DNA from: JBCCMB01 sp039026555
GTDB lineage: Bacteria > Pseudomonadota > Alphaproteobacteria > Caulobacterales > Hyphomonadaceae
Reading direction: 5' to 3'
Assembly: GCA_039026555.1 (NCBI GenBank)
Contig: JBCCMB010000150.1
Coordinates: 1-6,654 of the forward strand
Length of the DNA: 6,654 nt
The notes under the pieces are model-generated. The model had not been told where the DNA came from and did not search any database. It was given only the letters and a program-made list of their open reading frames with translations. Positions 1 through 5,711 of the stretch are shown here, in pieces. The position numbers and the translations under genes were made by a program. Numbering within the stretch: the first letter of the stretch is position 1; each line of letters begins with the position of its first letter.

Positions 1-63
1 GAATTTTTAGGGCAAAAACAGCCCTTAAGCTATTGATATAGTTGACTTTTTTGAGAAATCGTC

Positions 64-138
64 TGGAGCGGGCGATGAGATTCGAACTCACGACCCCAAC
101 CTTGGCAAGGTTGTGCTCTACCCCTGAGCTACGCCCGC
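64..138 (-). tRNA. tRNA-Gly (anticodon GCC), CCA end encoded
   Basis: Read on the minus strand the segment folds as a complete cloverleaf. The 7-bp acceptor stem is GCGGGCG/CGCCCGC. The D arm is GCUC/GAGC. The anticodon arm is CAACC-UUGCCAA-GGUUG, giving anticodon GCC. The variable region has five bases, and the T arm is GUGAG-UUCGAAU-CUCAU. The discriminator base is U, usual for bacterial tRNA-Gly, and a CCA is encoded directly after it (positions 66-64). The body without CCA is 67-138. It decodes GGC/GGU glycine codons. All arms pair, so it should be functional. Its 3' end faces the window start, the side where tRNA-targeting integrases usually insert. Confidence 0.97.
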
Positions 139-174
139 ATCCGAGGGTAGACGGCTAGCGCCGCCGAGGAGGGG

Positions 175-203
175 TATAAAGCGCAAACAGGTCGCCGACG
201 CAA
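175..203 (-). promoter_or_regulatory. candidate sigma-70 type promoter for the tRNA-Gly gene
   Basis: On the minus strand TTGCGT (203-198) and TTTATA (180-175) are separated by exactly 17 nt. They lie about 35 nt upstream of the tRNA 5' end, leaving a short leader for RNase P to remove. Each hexamer matches the consensus at only about three positions. An overlapping TATACC reading of the -10 is possible with 19-nt spacing. The location and the lack of another candidate are the main support. Confidence 0.35.
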
Positions 204-445
204 GTGGCGAACTGGGGAAATACTCCGCCTTATGGCCGGGCGCGCAAACCAATACGCGCCTGTCAAATCTGCAAGCATTCTTTAGATAGCCGGTTGAATT
301 GGGCTACGGCTATGGCGCTATTTCGGTCTGCGTATGTCGCGGCTGATCTCGCCGCGCGGAGAAGCCGCCGGACCTCGAGCATCGATAGTCCCCGGCGCCT
401 TGAAATCGCGTGATCCGCTCAAGGGAAACGAATGCGTCCTGGCTT

Positions 446-473
446 CACATTGGCGACCCGAAGGAGCCAAGTG
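446..473 (-). terminator. stable UUCG-capped hairpin 10 nt after the DUF6065 stop (possible 3' end)
   Basis: On the minus strand the arms CAC-TTGGC-CC and GG-GCCAA-GTG pair around a UUCG tetraloop (462-459), with a small internal loop and one bulged base. About ten base pairs can form. It begins 10 nt after the TAA stop at 485-483. No U-run follows, so it is not a textbook intrinsic terminator. It may protect the mRNA 3' end or act with Rho. The C(UUCG)G cap is a known extra-stable tetraloop. Confidence 0.4.
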
Positions 474-482
474 GGAGACGCG

Positions 483-1235
483 TTAATCTCCTAACCCAGG
501 CGGCGGGGTTTTCGGGACTTTCAAGCGGCGCTTGGTGGCGTGCTCTTCCGCTTGATCGCCGCTCGCCGTTTGCCCGCGCATATAGTGGCGCTGCCAGCGT
601 TCCTTCATCGCTTCAGCTTCCTTGGACTGAAGGCGTTTGTTGAAATCGCCGCGGGCGTCGGACCAGGCGGCGTATTCCTGATAAAGCGCGTGATTGCCCT
701 CTAGCATGCGAAGAGTGGGTTGAACCTCTTCGAGCTTGTTGTGCTCCATCAGCGTCAACCAGCAAAATGGTTCGCCTTTCTCAAAACGAACGCGGCCGGG
801 GCGCGTCATTTGCCAATTCATGGTGAAAGGAAAGGGTAGCCAGTCCGTCTCAATCAGGCCCGTCAGCGGAGCGATGCCATCCTTAGGTTCGTTTGGCGGG
901 CCGGACGCCCAAACCGCCCAGCCCGGCGGGGTGCGAAACAAATGGCCGGTATGAAAGGTGACGATGCCGCGGCGAAAATGGCTGTCAGCGATGTTGGAAA
1001 TCGGCGGCCACGGCTCGTCGCCTGTGATTTTGATATTAGACTCCATTGGACCGCCATCCCATTCTATTGTGAGGCCGATAGGGCATAAAATCTCCCATCC
1101 GGAGGAGTTCGCCATCGTCAATGGCAAGCAACGATAAGGATGGCGATCTTGAAACGCATCCATCCAGGCGCGACGTGAGCGCCCCGGGATGATTTCAGGG
1201 ACATATTCGTGAATTTTATAGCAATCGAGGCGCAT
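483..1235 (-). CDS. DUF6065 family protein, function unknown
   Basis: A 250-residue soluble protein with no signal peptide or membrane segment. I recognise the family from its conserved core: YRCLPLTMANSSGWEILCP at residues 34-52, EWDGG at 58-62, SHF..G..TFHTG..FRT.PGW at 85-106, GPPN..KDGIAPLTGLIETDW at 112-132, and MNW...RPGRVRFEKGEPFC at 139-158. DUF6065 members have no established activity. The many aromatic strands plus conserved His87, His95, Glu152 and Glu155 could suit a beta-sandwich metal or ligand site, but that is inference. The length matches the family. The C-terminal tail (about 205-250) is charged, then basic and proline-rich, and probably disordered. The start ATG at 1235 has only a weak purine stretch (GAAGAAAA) upstream; another ATG 16 nt earlier is out of frame. 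The gene is divergent from the ProXp-ala gene across 62 bp. Confidence 0.8.
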   Translation of the reverse strand: MRLDCYKIHEYVPEIIPGRSRRAWMDAFQDRHPYRCLPLTMANSSGWEILCPIGLTIEWDGGPMESNIKITGDEPWPPISNIADSHFRRGIVTFHTGHLFRTPPGWAVWASGPPNEPKDGIAPLTGLIETDWLPFPFTMNWQMTRPGRVRFEKGEPFCWLTLMEHNKLEEVQPTLRMLEGNHALYQEYAAWSDARGDFNKRLQSKEAEAMKERWQRHYMRGQTASGDQAEEHATKRRLKVPKTPPPGLGD

Positions 1236-1297
1236 AGAGGGTTTTCTTCATAGTGTATCGCACCGAGCAAACGGCGAGCTGAGTATAAAGAGGGGTC
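1236..1297. promoter_or_regulatory. 62-bp divergent intergenic region, presumed promoters for the DUF6065 and ProXp-ala genes
   Basis: This is the only non-coding DNA between two divergently transcribed starts, so at least part of both promoters should lie here or just inside the neighbouring genes. On the minus strand TATACT (1287-1282) is a five-of-six match to the -10 consensus, about 47 nt before the DUF6065 ATG, but no good -35 sits at the proper distance. No clear plus-strand -10/-35 pair was found. The ProXp-ala ribosome site AGAGGGG occupies 1289-1295. Confidence 0.4.
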
Positions 1298-1837
1298 ATG
1301 CAAAGCCCACCGCCCTCCCCTGAAGATTTTTCACGCGCCCCTGAATTGCCGGTTTTCGCCAAGCTGGACGCCCTAGGCGTGACGCATAACACCACATCCC
1401 ACGCGCCGACCCACACTGTCGCCGACAGCCGCCATGTGAAAACCGATATTCCTGGCGGCCACACCAAGAATTTGTTCATGAAGGACAAGAAGGGCGCGCT
1501 GGTGCTGGTGTCCGCTTGGGCCGAGAGCGATTTACCGCTGAACCGCCTTCACCGAGTTTTGGGCACGCAGCGCTTGTCCTTCACAAAGGCGGACCTTTTG
1601 TGGGAGGCGCTGCGGACGACGCCCGGCTCGGTATCGGCCTTCGCGCTATTGCATGATGAGGCGGGCGTCGTCCGGTTTGTCGTCGATAAGACGCTGACGA
1701 CATTCTCGCAGGTGAATTTTCACCCGCTTCGAAACGATATGACCACGACGATTGCGTTCGCGGATCTTGCGGTGTTCGCGGACGCCTGCGGACACCAGGC
1801 TGAGCTCGTCGATTTCGCAGCGTTAGCCGCCGACTAG
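1298..1837 (+). CDS. proXp-ala: ProXp-ala type aminoacyl-tRNA deacylase (YbaK/prolyl-tRNA synthetase associated domain)
   Basis: A 179-residue cytosolic single-domain editing enzyme of the YbaK/ProRS-INS superfamily. These trans-editing factors hydrolyse mischarged Ala-tRNA(Pro) made by prolyl-tRNA synthetases lacking an internal editing domain, which is the usual case in alphaproteobacteria. Visible hallmarks: the TSHAPTHTV segment (33-41); GGHTKNLFMKDKKG (53-66) with the conserved Lys57-Asn58 pair essential in this family; LGTQRLSF (88-95); the TPGSVSAFAL active-site loop (108-117); and FHPLRND near 141-147. The length is that of a full stand-alone domain, with nothing missing. The chosen ATG follows AGAGGGG (1289-1295), rather close to the codon but the only good signal. 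It is followed 114 bp later by cnoX on the same strand; co-transcription is possible. ProXp-ala fits better than YbaK (Cys-tRNA(Pro)) because of the KNLF and PGSVSAFAL motifs. Confidence 0.92.
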   Translation: MQSPPPSPEDFSRAPELPVFAKLDALGVTHNTTSHAPTHTVADSRHVKTDIPGGHTKNLFMKDKKGALVLVSAWAESDLPLNRLHRVLGTQRLSFTKADLLWEALRTTPGSVSAFALLHDEAGVVRFVVDKTLTTFSQVNFHPLRNDMTTTIAFADLAVFADACGHQAELVDFAALAAD

Positions 1838-1871
1838 TCCATAGAAACAACGCGCAAGCTTGCTTCCAACT

Positions 1872-1945
1872 CAAACGCGTCCCATTTAGGAGCCAACAAT
1901 TACAAGCGGGCCTGCAAACGCGTCCGCATCGAGATTTTTAGGAGC
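1872..1945 (+). repeat. duplicated leader element upstream of cnoX
   Basis: CAAACGCGTCC occurs perfectly at 1872-1882 and again at 1915-1925, 43 bp apart. Each copy is followed by CAT and then by TTTAGGAGC (1885-1893 and 1937-1945). The second unit carries about 9 extra bases between CAT and TTTAGGAGC. The downstream AGGAG is the cnoX ribosome site; the upstream one has no start codon at a usable distance. It looks like a partial duplication of a 5' leader. Alternatively the CAAACGCGTCC copies are paired protein-binding sites about four helical turns apart. Confidence 0.6.
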
Positions 1946-1951
1946 GCCGTG

Positions 1952-2842
1952 ATGGATATTTCAGGCGAAACCGGACCGCTCGTCATTGACGGGACTGACG
2001 CGAGTTTCATGCAAGACGTCATTGAGGCGTCGCAAGACACGCCCGTCTTGGTGGATTTCTGGGCCGAATGGTGCGGCCCCTGTAAGCAATTGACGCCAGT
2101 TTTGGAAAAAGTCGTCGGCCAAGCGGCGGGCGCGGTGAAGTTGGTGAAGATCGACATAGACAAAAACCCAGGCGTCGCCGGCCAAATGGGCGTGCGTTCC
2201 ATCCCCGCCGTGTTCGCCTTCAAAGGCGGCCGGCCTGTAGACGGGTTCCAGGGCGCTCTGCCCGAAAGCCAAGTGGTGGAGTTCATCAAGCGCTTAGGCG
2301 GCGGCGACGCTCTAGAACAGATTGAAGAAGCGCTAAAATCGGCCGCTGAAACATTCGAAGCGGGCGACATTGGGGGCGCGGCGCAAATCTACGCCGAAAT
2401 CGTCCGCGCCGATCCGGAAAACGCTAAGGCGATCGCAGGACTCGCGCGCTGTTATCTCGCGAATGAGGATTTGGAGCGCGCCGCGCAGACGCTGGAGATG
2501 GTTCCTGCCGACAAGCGCGAAGATCCAGACGTCAAAAGCGTGGCGACCGCGATCGAGCTCGCGGCTAACGCCAGCGCGCCGGACGAAACTGCGGACCTCG
2601 CAGCAAAAGTCGCGGCGGCGCCGGAAGATCATGATGCGCGGTTCGAGCTCGCCAACGCGCTTGCCGGACTGGGACGCCATGAAGAGGCGGCGGACCATTT
2701 GCTCGCCATTCTTGAAAAGAAACTTGATTGGAAAGACGGCGAAGTCAAAGCCCAATTGCTCAAAATCTTCGAAGCGGCGGGCCCAACCGCCGACGTCACG
2801 AAGGATGGCCGGCGTCGCCTATCGTCCTTATTGTTCAAATAG
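1952..2842 (+). CDS. cnoX: CnoX/YbbN chaperedoxin: thioredoxin domain with CGPC active site plus TPR region
   Basis: A 296-residue cytoplasmic protein. Residues about 9-112 form a thioredoxin fold: VLVDFWAEWCGPCK carries the redox pair Cys41/Cys44 and SIPAVFAF carries the cis-proline Pro85. Residues about 118-296 form TPR-like helical repeats (AAQIYAEIVRADPENAKAIAGLARCYL, RFELANALAGLGRHEEAADHLLAIL). This is the CnoX/YbbN architecture: a holdase-type chaperone that protects clients from oxidative damage and passes them to GroEL/ES or DnaK. E. coli CnoX lacks the first active-site cysteine, whereas the Caulobacter homologue keeps both and has reductase activity; this copy should as well. Start: TAGGAG (1939-1944) is 7 nt from ATG 1952; a GTG directly before it at 1949 is in frame but less well spaced. 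It lies downstream of proXp-ala and convergent with the TonB receptor, 27 bp between stops. Confidence 0.92.
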   Translation: MDISGETGPLVIDGTDASFMQDVIEASQDTPVLVDFWAEWCGPCKQLTPVLEKVVGQAAGAVKLVKIDIDKNPGVAGQMGVRSIPAVFAFKGGRPVDGFQGALPESQVVEFIKRLGGGDALEQIEEALKSAAETFEAGDIGGAAQIYAEIVRADPENAKAIAGLARCYLANEDLERAAQTLEMVPADKREDPDVKSVATAIELAANASAPDETADLAAKVAAAPEDHDARFELANALAGLGRHEEAADHLLAILEKKLDWKDGEVKAQLLKIFEAAGPTADVTKDGRRRLSSLLFK

Positions 2843-2869
2843 GCGCTAAGCCATCCAGTGCGCTTCACG

Positions 2870-4930
2870 CTAAAAGACGCCGGACACCTCAATTGCGAAT
2901 TCCCGCGCGTTTTCGGCGTCGCGGATCTCGCGGAACAAGAGCGGCGCGATATCTCGCGATCCGGCGAATACGCGCCGATCGCGCCCCTCCCCGTCCCTCA
3001 ATATGTTTTCGACGCTGAGGCGAATACGCAAACCGCGAAAGGCGCGCGTTTCGATAAAGCCTTCAAAATCGACGAGTTCACCGCTGTCTTCGAGTTCATC
3101 CAAACCGAAACTGGGCGCATCTGGGTTAGCGAATAAGGTGAGCCCCCAGGCGAGGCGTAGATCTGTGAGATCCTGACGCAATTCGATTTCCGCTTCCCAT
3201 TCGCGTTCTTCTGATAACTCCCGATCATCGCCCGTAACCGGGTCAGTGACGCTGGAGGTTTGCCACTCGGTTTCCGCATCCAAGCGCCCGCCGACAAGTC
3301 CTAGACGGTCGAGCGGCAGTGTCGCCTCCATGCGTAAACCTGCACGCGTACCAGATCCGATATTTCCGGCCGCCTCCAAACCGCCCTGCAACGGCAATAC
3401 GTCTTCGACATCTTCAATCCAGTCATGAAAAGCGGTGACGCTGAGCGCGCCGATTTCGCCGAAACGACGTTCATAAGTGGCGTCGATCGTGACCGTGCTC
3501 TCCGGCGATAAATCTGGATTTCCCAGCGCCAACTCCCCATCGCCAAGATCAGTAGCGCTGGTGAAGTCGAAAAAATCGAGCTGTCCCACCTCGCGCAAGG
3601 CCCGCGCCCGAAGCTGCGTCTCGGCGCTCGGGGAGTAAGACAACGTCAAGCTCGGCTTCCAAAAGAAAAAGGACCGGCTGTCTTCGAACCCGCCCGTCTG
3701 GGTGATAGTCGAACTCTCCCCGCCCAGCGCAGTCTCAACGGACACCCCGCGAAACTGAAACGTGTCCGAAAGACGAAAATCGACCCTTTCTTCCTCCACG
3801 CTCGTCCGCGCGCCCGGCACGTCTTGAGGCGTCAATGCGCCATTTTCGAGCTCCAAGAGGGAAAAATCGCTGTCGAGCTCATTAATGGCGCCCTCGACGG
3901 ACAATTCAATCAAATGCCCGTCAATCCCCGCATAATCGGCTTCGATACGGGCGATGGTTTCGGTCTCGACACTGTCGAAAAGCGTTTCTGCGTCCGTGAT
4001 GTCGCCCTCGGGCAAACCGACCCGCACCAGCGAGCCCGTTTCACGGAAATCATAATTCCGATAAAGACCGATGCCTTTGAGCGTCAAATCTTCGCCGAAC
4101 CCGCGTTCCACATCAAATCCGAGTTCAATATCCTCACCCTCGTCGGTGTCGCCCTGAAAGATTGTGAACGGCGCGCCGCCCATTGGCGTCCGGTCCGACG
4201 TTTCGCCGCCGGCTTCGTCAAAATACTCATAGGCCGCGTTGAACCCGACCTGCGTGGCGCCAAGATCCCACGTCGTCGTCAGCGCCCCGACATAAAAATC
4301 CCCATTCTCGTCGAAAACTTCGTCGCGAACCTCAGAGACTGACCCGTCGGGCAGGCGGACGCGTTCGGTTTGTTCGATATATCTTTGGAATTCTCGCGCT
4401 TCGAGGCTCGCCGTGTACCGCAAAGGGCCTTGCGCGCCGGAGTAACTGATCTCTCCAAACGGACGCCAGACAGTGTCTGGCGTATCGATATCTAGACCGA
4501 CGCGCCATGTCCCCGTTCCGCCGCCCGGTTTTCGGATGATGTTGGCGATGACAGTCTGGCCCTGAAGGTCGACGCCGCCGGCTTGACCCCGAATGAGTAT
4601 GATCTGCTCCACATCCGCGGCCGGAATGCGCGAGAGAATGTCGGACGGCAGCTCAGTTTTTGCGGAGACGCGGTCGCCATTGATGAGGATATTGCCCGCC
4701 GCCGCGCCGAAGCCGCGCGTATCTTCATCGCCGTCCTCCAGCGTGAAACCCGGAAGATTACGCACCATGTCAAACGCCGTCACGGGCGCATAGCGGTCGA
4801 AAAACGCGGGCTCATAGGCTAGTGAGCAAGCGCCGTTCTCGCAGGTCTGGACGGGTTCCGCCATCGCCGGCGTTGCGGACACGGCCAATTGCGAGACCAA
4901 CCCGAAGGCCGCCAACGACGTACGCGACAT
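2870..4930 (-). CDS. TonB-dependent outer-membrane receptor (plug plus beta-barrel), substrate unknown
   Basis: A 686-residue exported outer-membrane protein. Residues 1-24 are a Sec signal peptide with an AMA cleavage site before Glu25. Cys30 and Cys35 follow, a likely disulfide. The plug spans about 46-134 (PVTAFDMVRNLPGF, GFGAAAGNILINGDR, LSRIPAADVEQIILIRG, GQTVIANIIRK). The rest is alternating beta-strand with acidic loops, ending in SVENILRDGEGRD and a terminal SGVF, whose last Phe is the usual BAM-recognition signal. No clear TonB box is visible between the signal peptide and the plug. Start: ATG 4930 has GGAGG (4941-4937) 6 nt upstream and opens directly into the signal peptide. The frame extends to a TTG at 4981, but that would put 17 charged residues before the signal and has no ribosome site. 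It is small for the family (many exceed 700-900). The substrate cannot be read from sequence. Convergent with cnoX, with no clear intrinsic terminator between the stops. Confidence 0.88.
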   Translation of the reverse strand: MSRTSLAAFGLVSQLAVSATPAMAEPVQTCENGACSLAYEPAFFDRYAPVTAFDMVRNLPGFTLEDGDEDTRGFGAAAGNILINGDRVSAKTELPSDILSRIPAADVEQIILIRGQAGGVDLQGQTVIANIIRKPGGGTGTWRVGLDIDTPDTVWRPFGEISYSGAQGPLRYTASLEAREFQRYIEQTERVRLPDGSVSEVRDEVFDENGDFYVGALTTTWDLGATQVGFNAAYEYFDEAGGETSDRTPMGGAPFTIFQGDTDEGEDIELGFDVERGFGEDLTLKGIGLYRNYDFRETGSLVRVGLPEGDITDAETLFDSVETETIARIEADYAGIDGHLIELSVEGAINELDSDFSLLELENGALTPQDVPGARTSVEEERVDFRLSDTFQFRGVSVETALGGESSTITQTGGFEDSRSFFFWKPSLTLSYSPSAETQLRARALREVGQLDFFDFTSATDLGDGELALGNPDLSPESTVTIDATYERRFGEIGALSVTAFHDWIEDVEDVLPLQGGLEAAGNIGSGTRAGLRMEATLPLDRLGLVGGRLDAETEWQTSSVTDPVTGDDRELSEEREWEAEIELRQDLTDLRLAWGLTLFANPDAPSFGLDELEDSGELVDFEGFIETRAFRGLRIRLSVENILRDGEGRDRRVFAGSRDIAPLLFREIRDAENAREFAIEVSGVF

Positions 4931-4936
4931 TACTTT

Positions 4937-4941
4937 CCTCC
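4937..4941 (-). promoter_or_regulatory. strong Shine-Dalgarno GGAGG deciding the receptor start
   Basis: On the minus strand GGAGG lies 6 nt before ATG 4930. This favours the 686-residue reading with an N-terminal signal peptide over the longer TTG-initiated frame (4981). Confidence 0.85.
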
Positions 4942-4950
4942 ACTTAATCG

Positions 4951-4970
4951 CGCCGCGTTTGCGTTCGGCG
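4951..4970 (-). other. GC hairpin in the receptor leader
   Basis: CGCCG (4951-4955) and CGGCG (4966-4970) are complementary around a 10-nt loop, ending about 10 nt upstream of the Shine-Dalgarno sequence. It could form in the mRNA leader and tune translation or stability. In GC-rich DNA a 5-bp stem can arise by chance. Confidence 0.25.
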
Positions 4971-4976
4971 GCGTTG

Positions 4977-4998
4977 CGCAAAGCTCTATGACTTTGCG
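4977..4998. promoter_or_regulatory. perfect inverted repeat CGCAAAG-N8-CTTTGCG, candidate operator of the receptor gene
   Basis: Seven bases (4977-4983) are repeated in perfect inverted orientation at 4992-4998 around an AT-leaning 8-bp spacer. The site lies 47-68 bp upstream of the receptor ATG, a usual place for a repressor operator near the transcription start. It has the symmetry expected for a dimeric helix-turn-helix regulator. If transcribed it could also form a leader hairpin. No regulator gene is present in the window, and I cannot assign a family. Confidence 0.5.
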
Positions 4999-5040
4999 TC
5001 TTCTATGCCCCAATTTATGACTGTGGACGCCGAAAGCGAA

Positions 5041-5059
5041 GATAAATCCGTGGATTATC
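5041..5059. promoter_or_regulatory. Fur-box-like palindrome GATAA-N9-TTATC
   Basis: A 19-bp element whose outer arms GATAA and TTATC are perfect inverted repeats with the spacing of the classical 19-bp iron box. It matches that consensus at 11 of 19 positions, all in the outer parts; the middle is GC-rich and does not match. It lies about 110 bp upstream of the TonB receptor start and beyond the stop of the preceding gene, where iron regulation of a receptor would be plausible. Binding by Fur is inference. The DNA could also form a short bulged hairpin. Confidence 0.3.
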
Positions 5060-5063
5060 GTCC

Positions 5064-5088
5064 GGTGCGCCAGAGCAATCCCGGCACC
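5064..5088 (-). terminator. weak hairpin immediately after the stop of the 202-residue gene
   Basis: GGTGC (5064-5068) and GCACC (5084-5088) can pair around a 15-nt loop, beginning right after the TAA stop (5092-5090). No U-run follows, and the stem is only 5 bp with little inner pairing. Its position at the end of the two-gene operon suggests a 3' end, but the evidence is thin. Confidence 0.25.
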
Positions 5089-5089
5089 A

Positions 5090-5698
5090 TTACAGCAGCC
5101 CCCGAGTTAACAAGGTGAAGGGCGCTTTGGGCGCATCCATGTCAATCTCGGCGTCCAAATATTCGCCATCCTCGTCAGGCACATAATCGGCCTTGAACGT
5201 CATGGCGGGCATGAGCGGTTCGCGCCGGCCGCCATTCTGGTCGAATACGATCCACTCCAAACACCAAAGATCATCGCGCGAGGCGAGATTGAAAGCCTCG
5301 TCGGCTGAACGTTCGCCTTCCGCCTTAGGAAGCGGGTATTCCAACTTCATCTGCTGCACCGTGTCCGGTTCCACAATAAAGCTCTCAAAGCTGAACGGCT
5401 TGAGCCTTTCTTCGGTCGCCTCGCACGTGTCCTTGCTTGAGGAGCGAACAAGATTGACTTCCGTGACCACGAGGGATCGCGTGCCGCGATTGGAAAGAAT
5501 GATGGCCGGCGTCGCATAATGGAAAAAGCTAACGCTGTAGGTCTCCCCATTGGATCCAGCGCTGCGCTGGGTTGATCCCGATATGGAGGAGATCGCCGCC
5601 GTCAGCGTGTATCTGGCGTCAAAGAACGTCAGATAAGTGGTCATGCTCGACAACACCATTGCGGCGAGCGAGAGCACCGAGGTTGAGACATTTCGCAT
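5090..5698 (-). CDS. single-pass membrane protein with predicted extracytoplasmic beta-rich domain, function unknown
   Basis: A 202-residue protein I cannot assign to a characterised family. Residues about 7-26 (SVLSLAAMVLSSMTTYLTFF) form a hydrophobic helix with Arg2 before it and Asp27 after it. It has no convincing signal-peptidase site, so it is probably an N-in/C-out anchor. The remainder is beta-rich with a segment TPAIILSNRGTRSLVVTEVNLVRS (63-86) resembling strands of an Ig-like or other beta-sandwich domain. Cys92 and Cys146 are the only cysteines and could form a disulfide outside the cytoplasm. The tail (170-202) is acidic. The gene starts 12 nt after the stop of the TIR-like gene, and its AGGAG (5711-5707), 8 nt before the ATG, shares a base with that stop codon, so translational coupling is likely. 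It probably works with that neighbour. Confidence 0.72.
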   Translation of the reverse strand: MRNVSTSVLSLAAMVLSSMTTYLTFFDARYTLTAAISSISGSTQRSAGSNGETYSVSFFHYATPAIILSNRGTRSLVVTEVNLVRSSSKDTCEATEERLKPFSFESFIVEPDTVQQMKLEYPLPKAEGERSADEAFNLASRDDLWCLEWIVFDQNGGRREPLMPAMTFKADYVPDEDGEYLDAEIDMDAPKAPFTLLTRGLL

Positions 5699-5706
5699 AG
5701 GTCTAA

Positions 5707-5711
5707 CTCCT
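5707..5711 (-). promoter_or_regulatory. Shine-Dalgarno overlapping the upstream stop codon (translational coupling)
   Basis: On the minus strand the string TGAGGAG joins the TGA stop of the upstream gene (5713-5711) with the AGGAG of the downstream gene. A ribosome terminating on the first gene would stop on the initiation site of the second, 8 nt before its ATG at 5698. Confidence 0.7.

Larger units (their letters stand above)
139..482. other. 344-bp intergenic region without a convincing gene
   Basis: Between the tRNA 5' end and the stop codon of the DUF6065 gene I find no convincing coding sequence. A 69-codon plus-strand frame (204-413) starts with GTG, has no Shine-Dalgarno sequence in front of it and is low-complexity and arginine-rich. 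The region holds the candidate tRNA promoter (175-203) and a hairpin beyond the DUF6065 stop (446-473). The rest (about 210-440) has nothing recognisable: no repeat array, no RNA fold I can name and no mobile-element end. Confidence 0.6.

Noticed and set aside
9..25. AGGGC-N7-GCCCT hairpin as a tRNA terminator
   Set aside because: On the minus strand the stem is followed by A residues, not a U-run, and a T-stretch sits in the loop instead. It is only 5 bp, so no terminator call is justified.
204..413. 69-codon plus-strand frame with a CxxC motif between the tRNA and the DUF6065 gene
   Set aside because: GTG start without a Shine-Dalgarno sequence, low-complexity arginine/alanine-rich translation, and no recognisable family. 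The single CxxC is not enough.
410..643. 77-codon plus-strand frame
   Set aside because: Two thirds lies antisense inside the well-supported DUF6065 gene; it is a frame shadow in GC-rich DNA.
1854..1863. 10-bp palindrome GCAAGCTTGC after the ProXp-ala stop
   Set aside because: Perfect but short, with no loop and no U-run. A terminator or operator function is not supported.
3824..4342. 172-codon plus-strand frame
   Set aside because: It lies wholly antisense within the TonB receptor gene, whose signal peptide, plug and C-terminal Phe are all in the other frame.
4931..4981. 17-residue N-terminal extension of the receptor from a TTG codon
   Set aside because: No ribosome site before the TTG, a charged extension ahead of a good signal peptide, and a near-perfect GGAGG before the internal ATG.
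5054..5089. 11-codon minus-strand ORF whose ATG overlaps the stop of the 202-residue gene (TAATG)
   Set aside because: Too short to judge, and the stop/start overlap can arise by chance. No conservation data are available.
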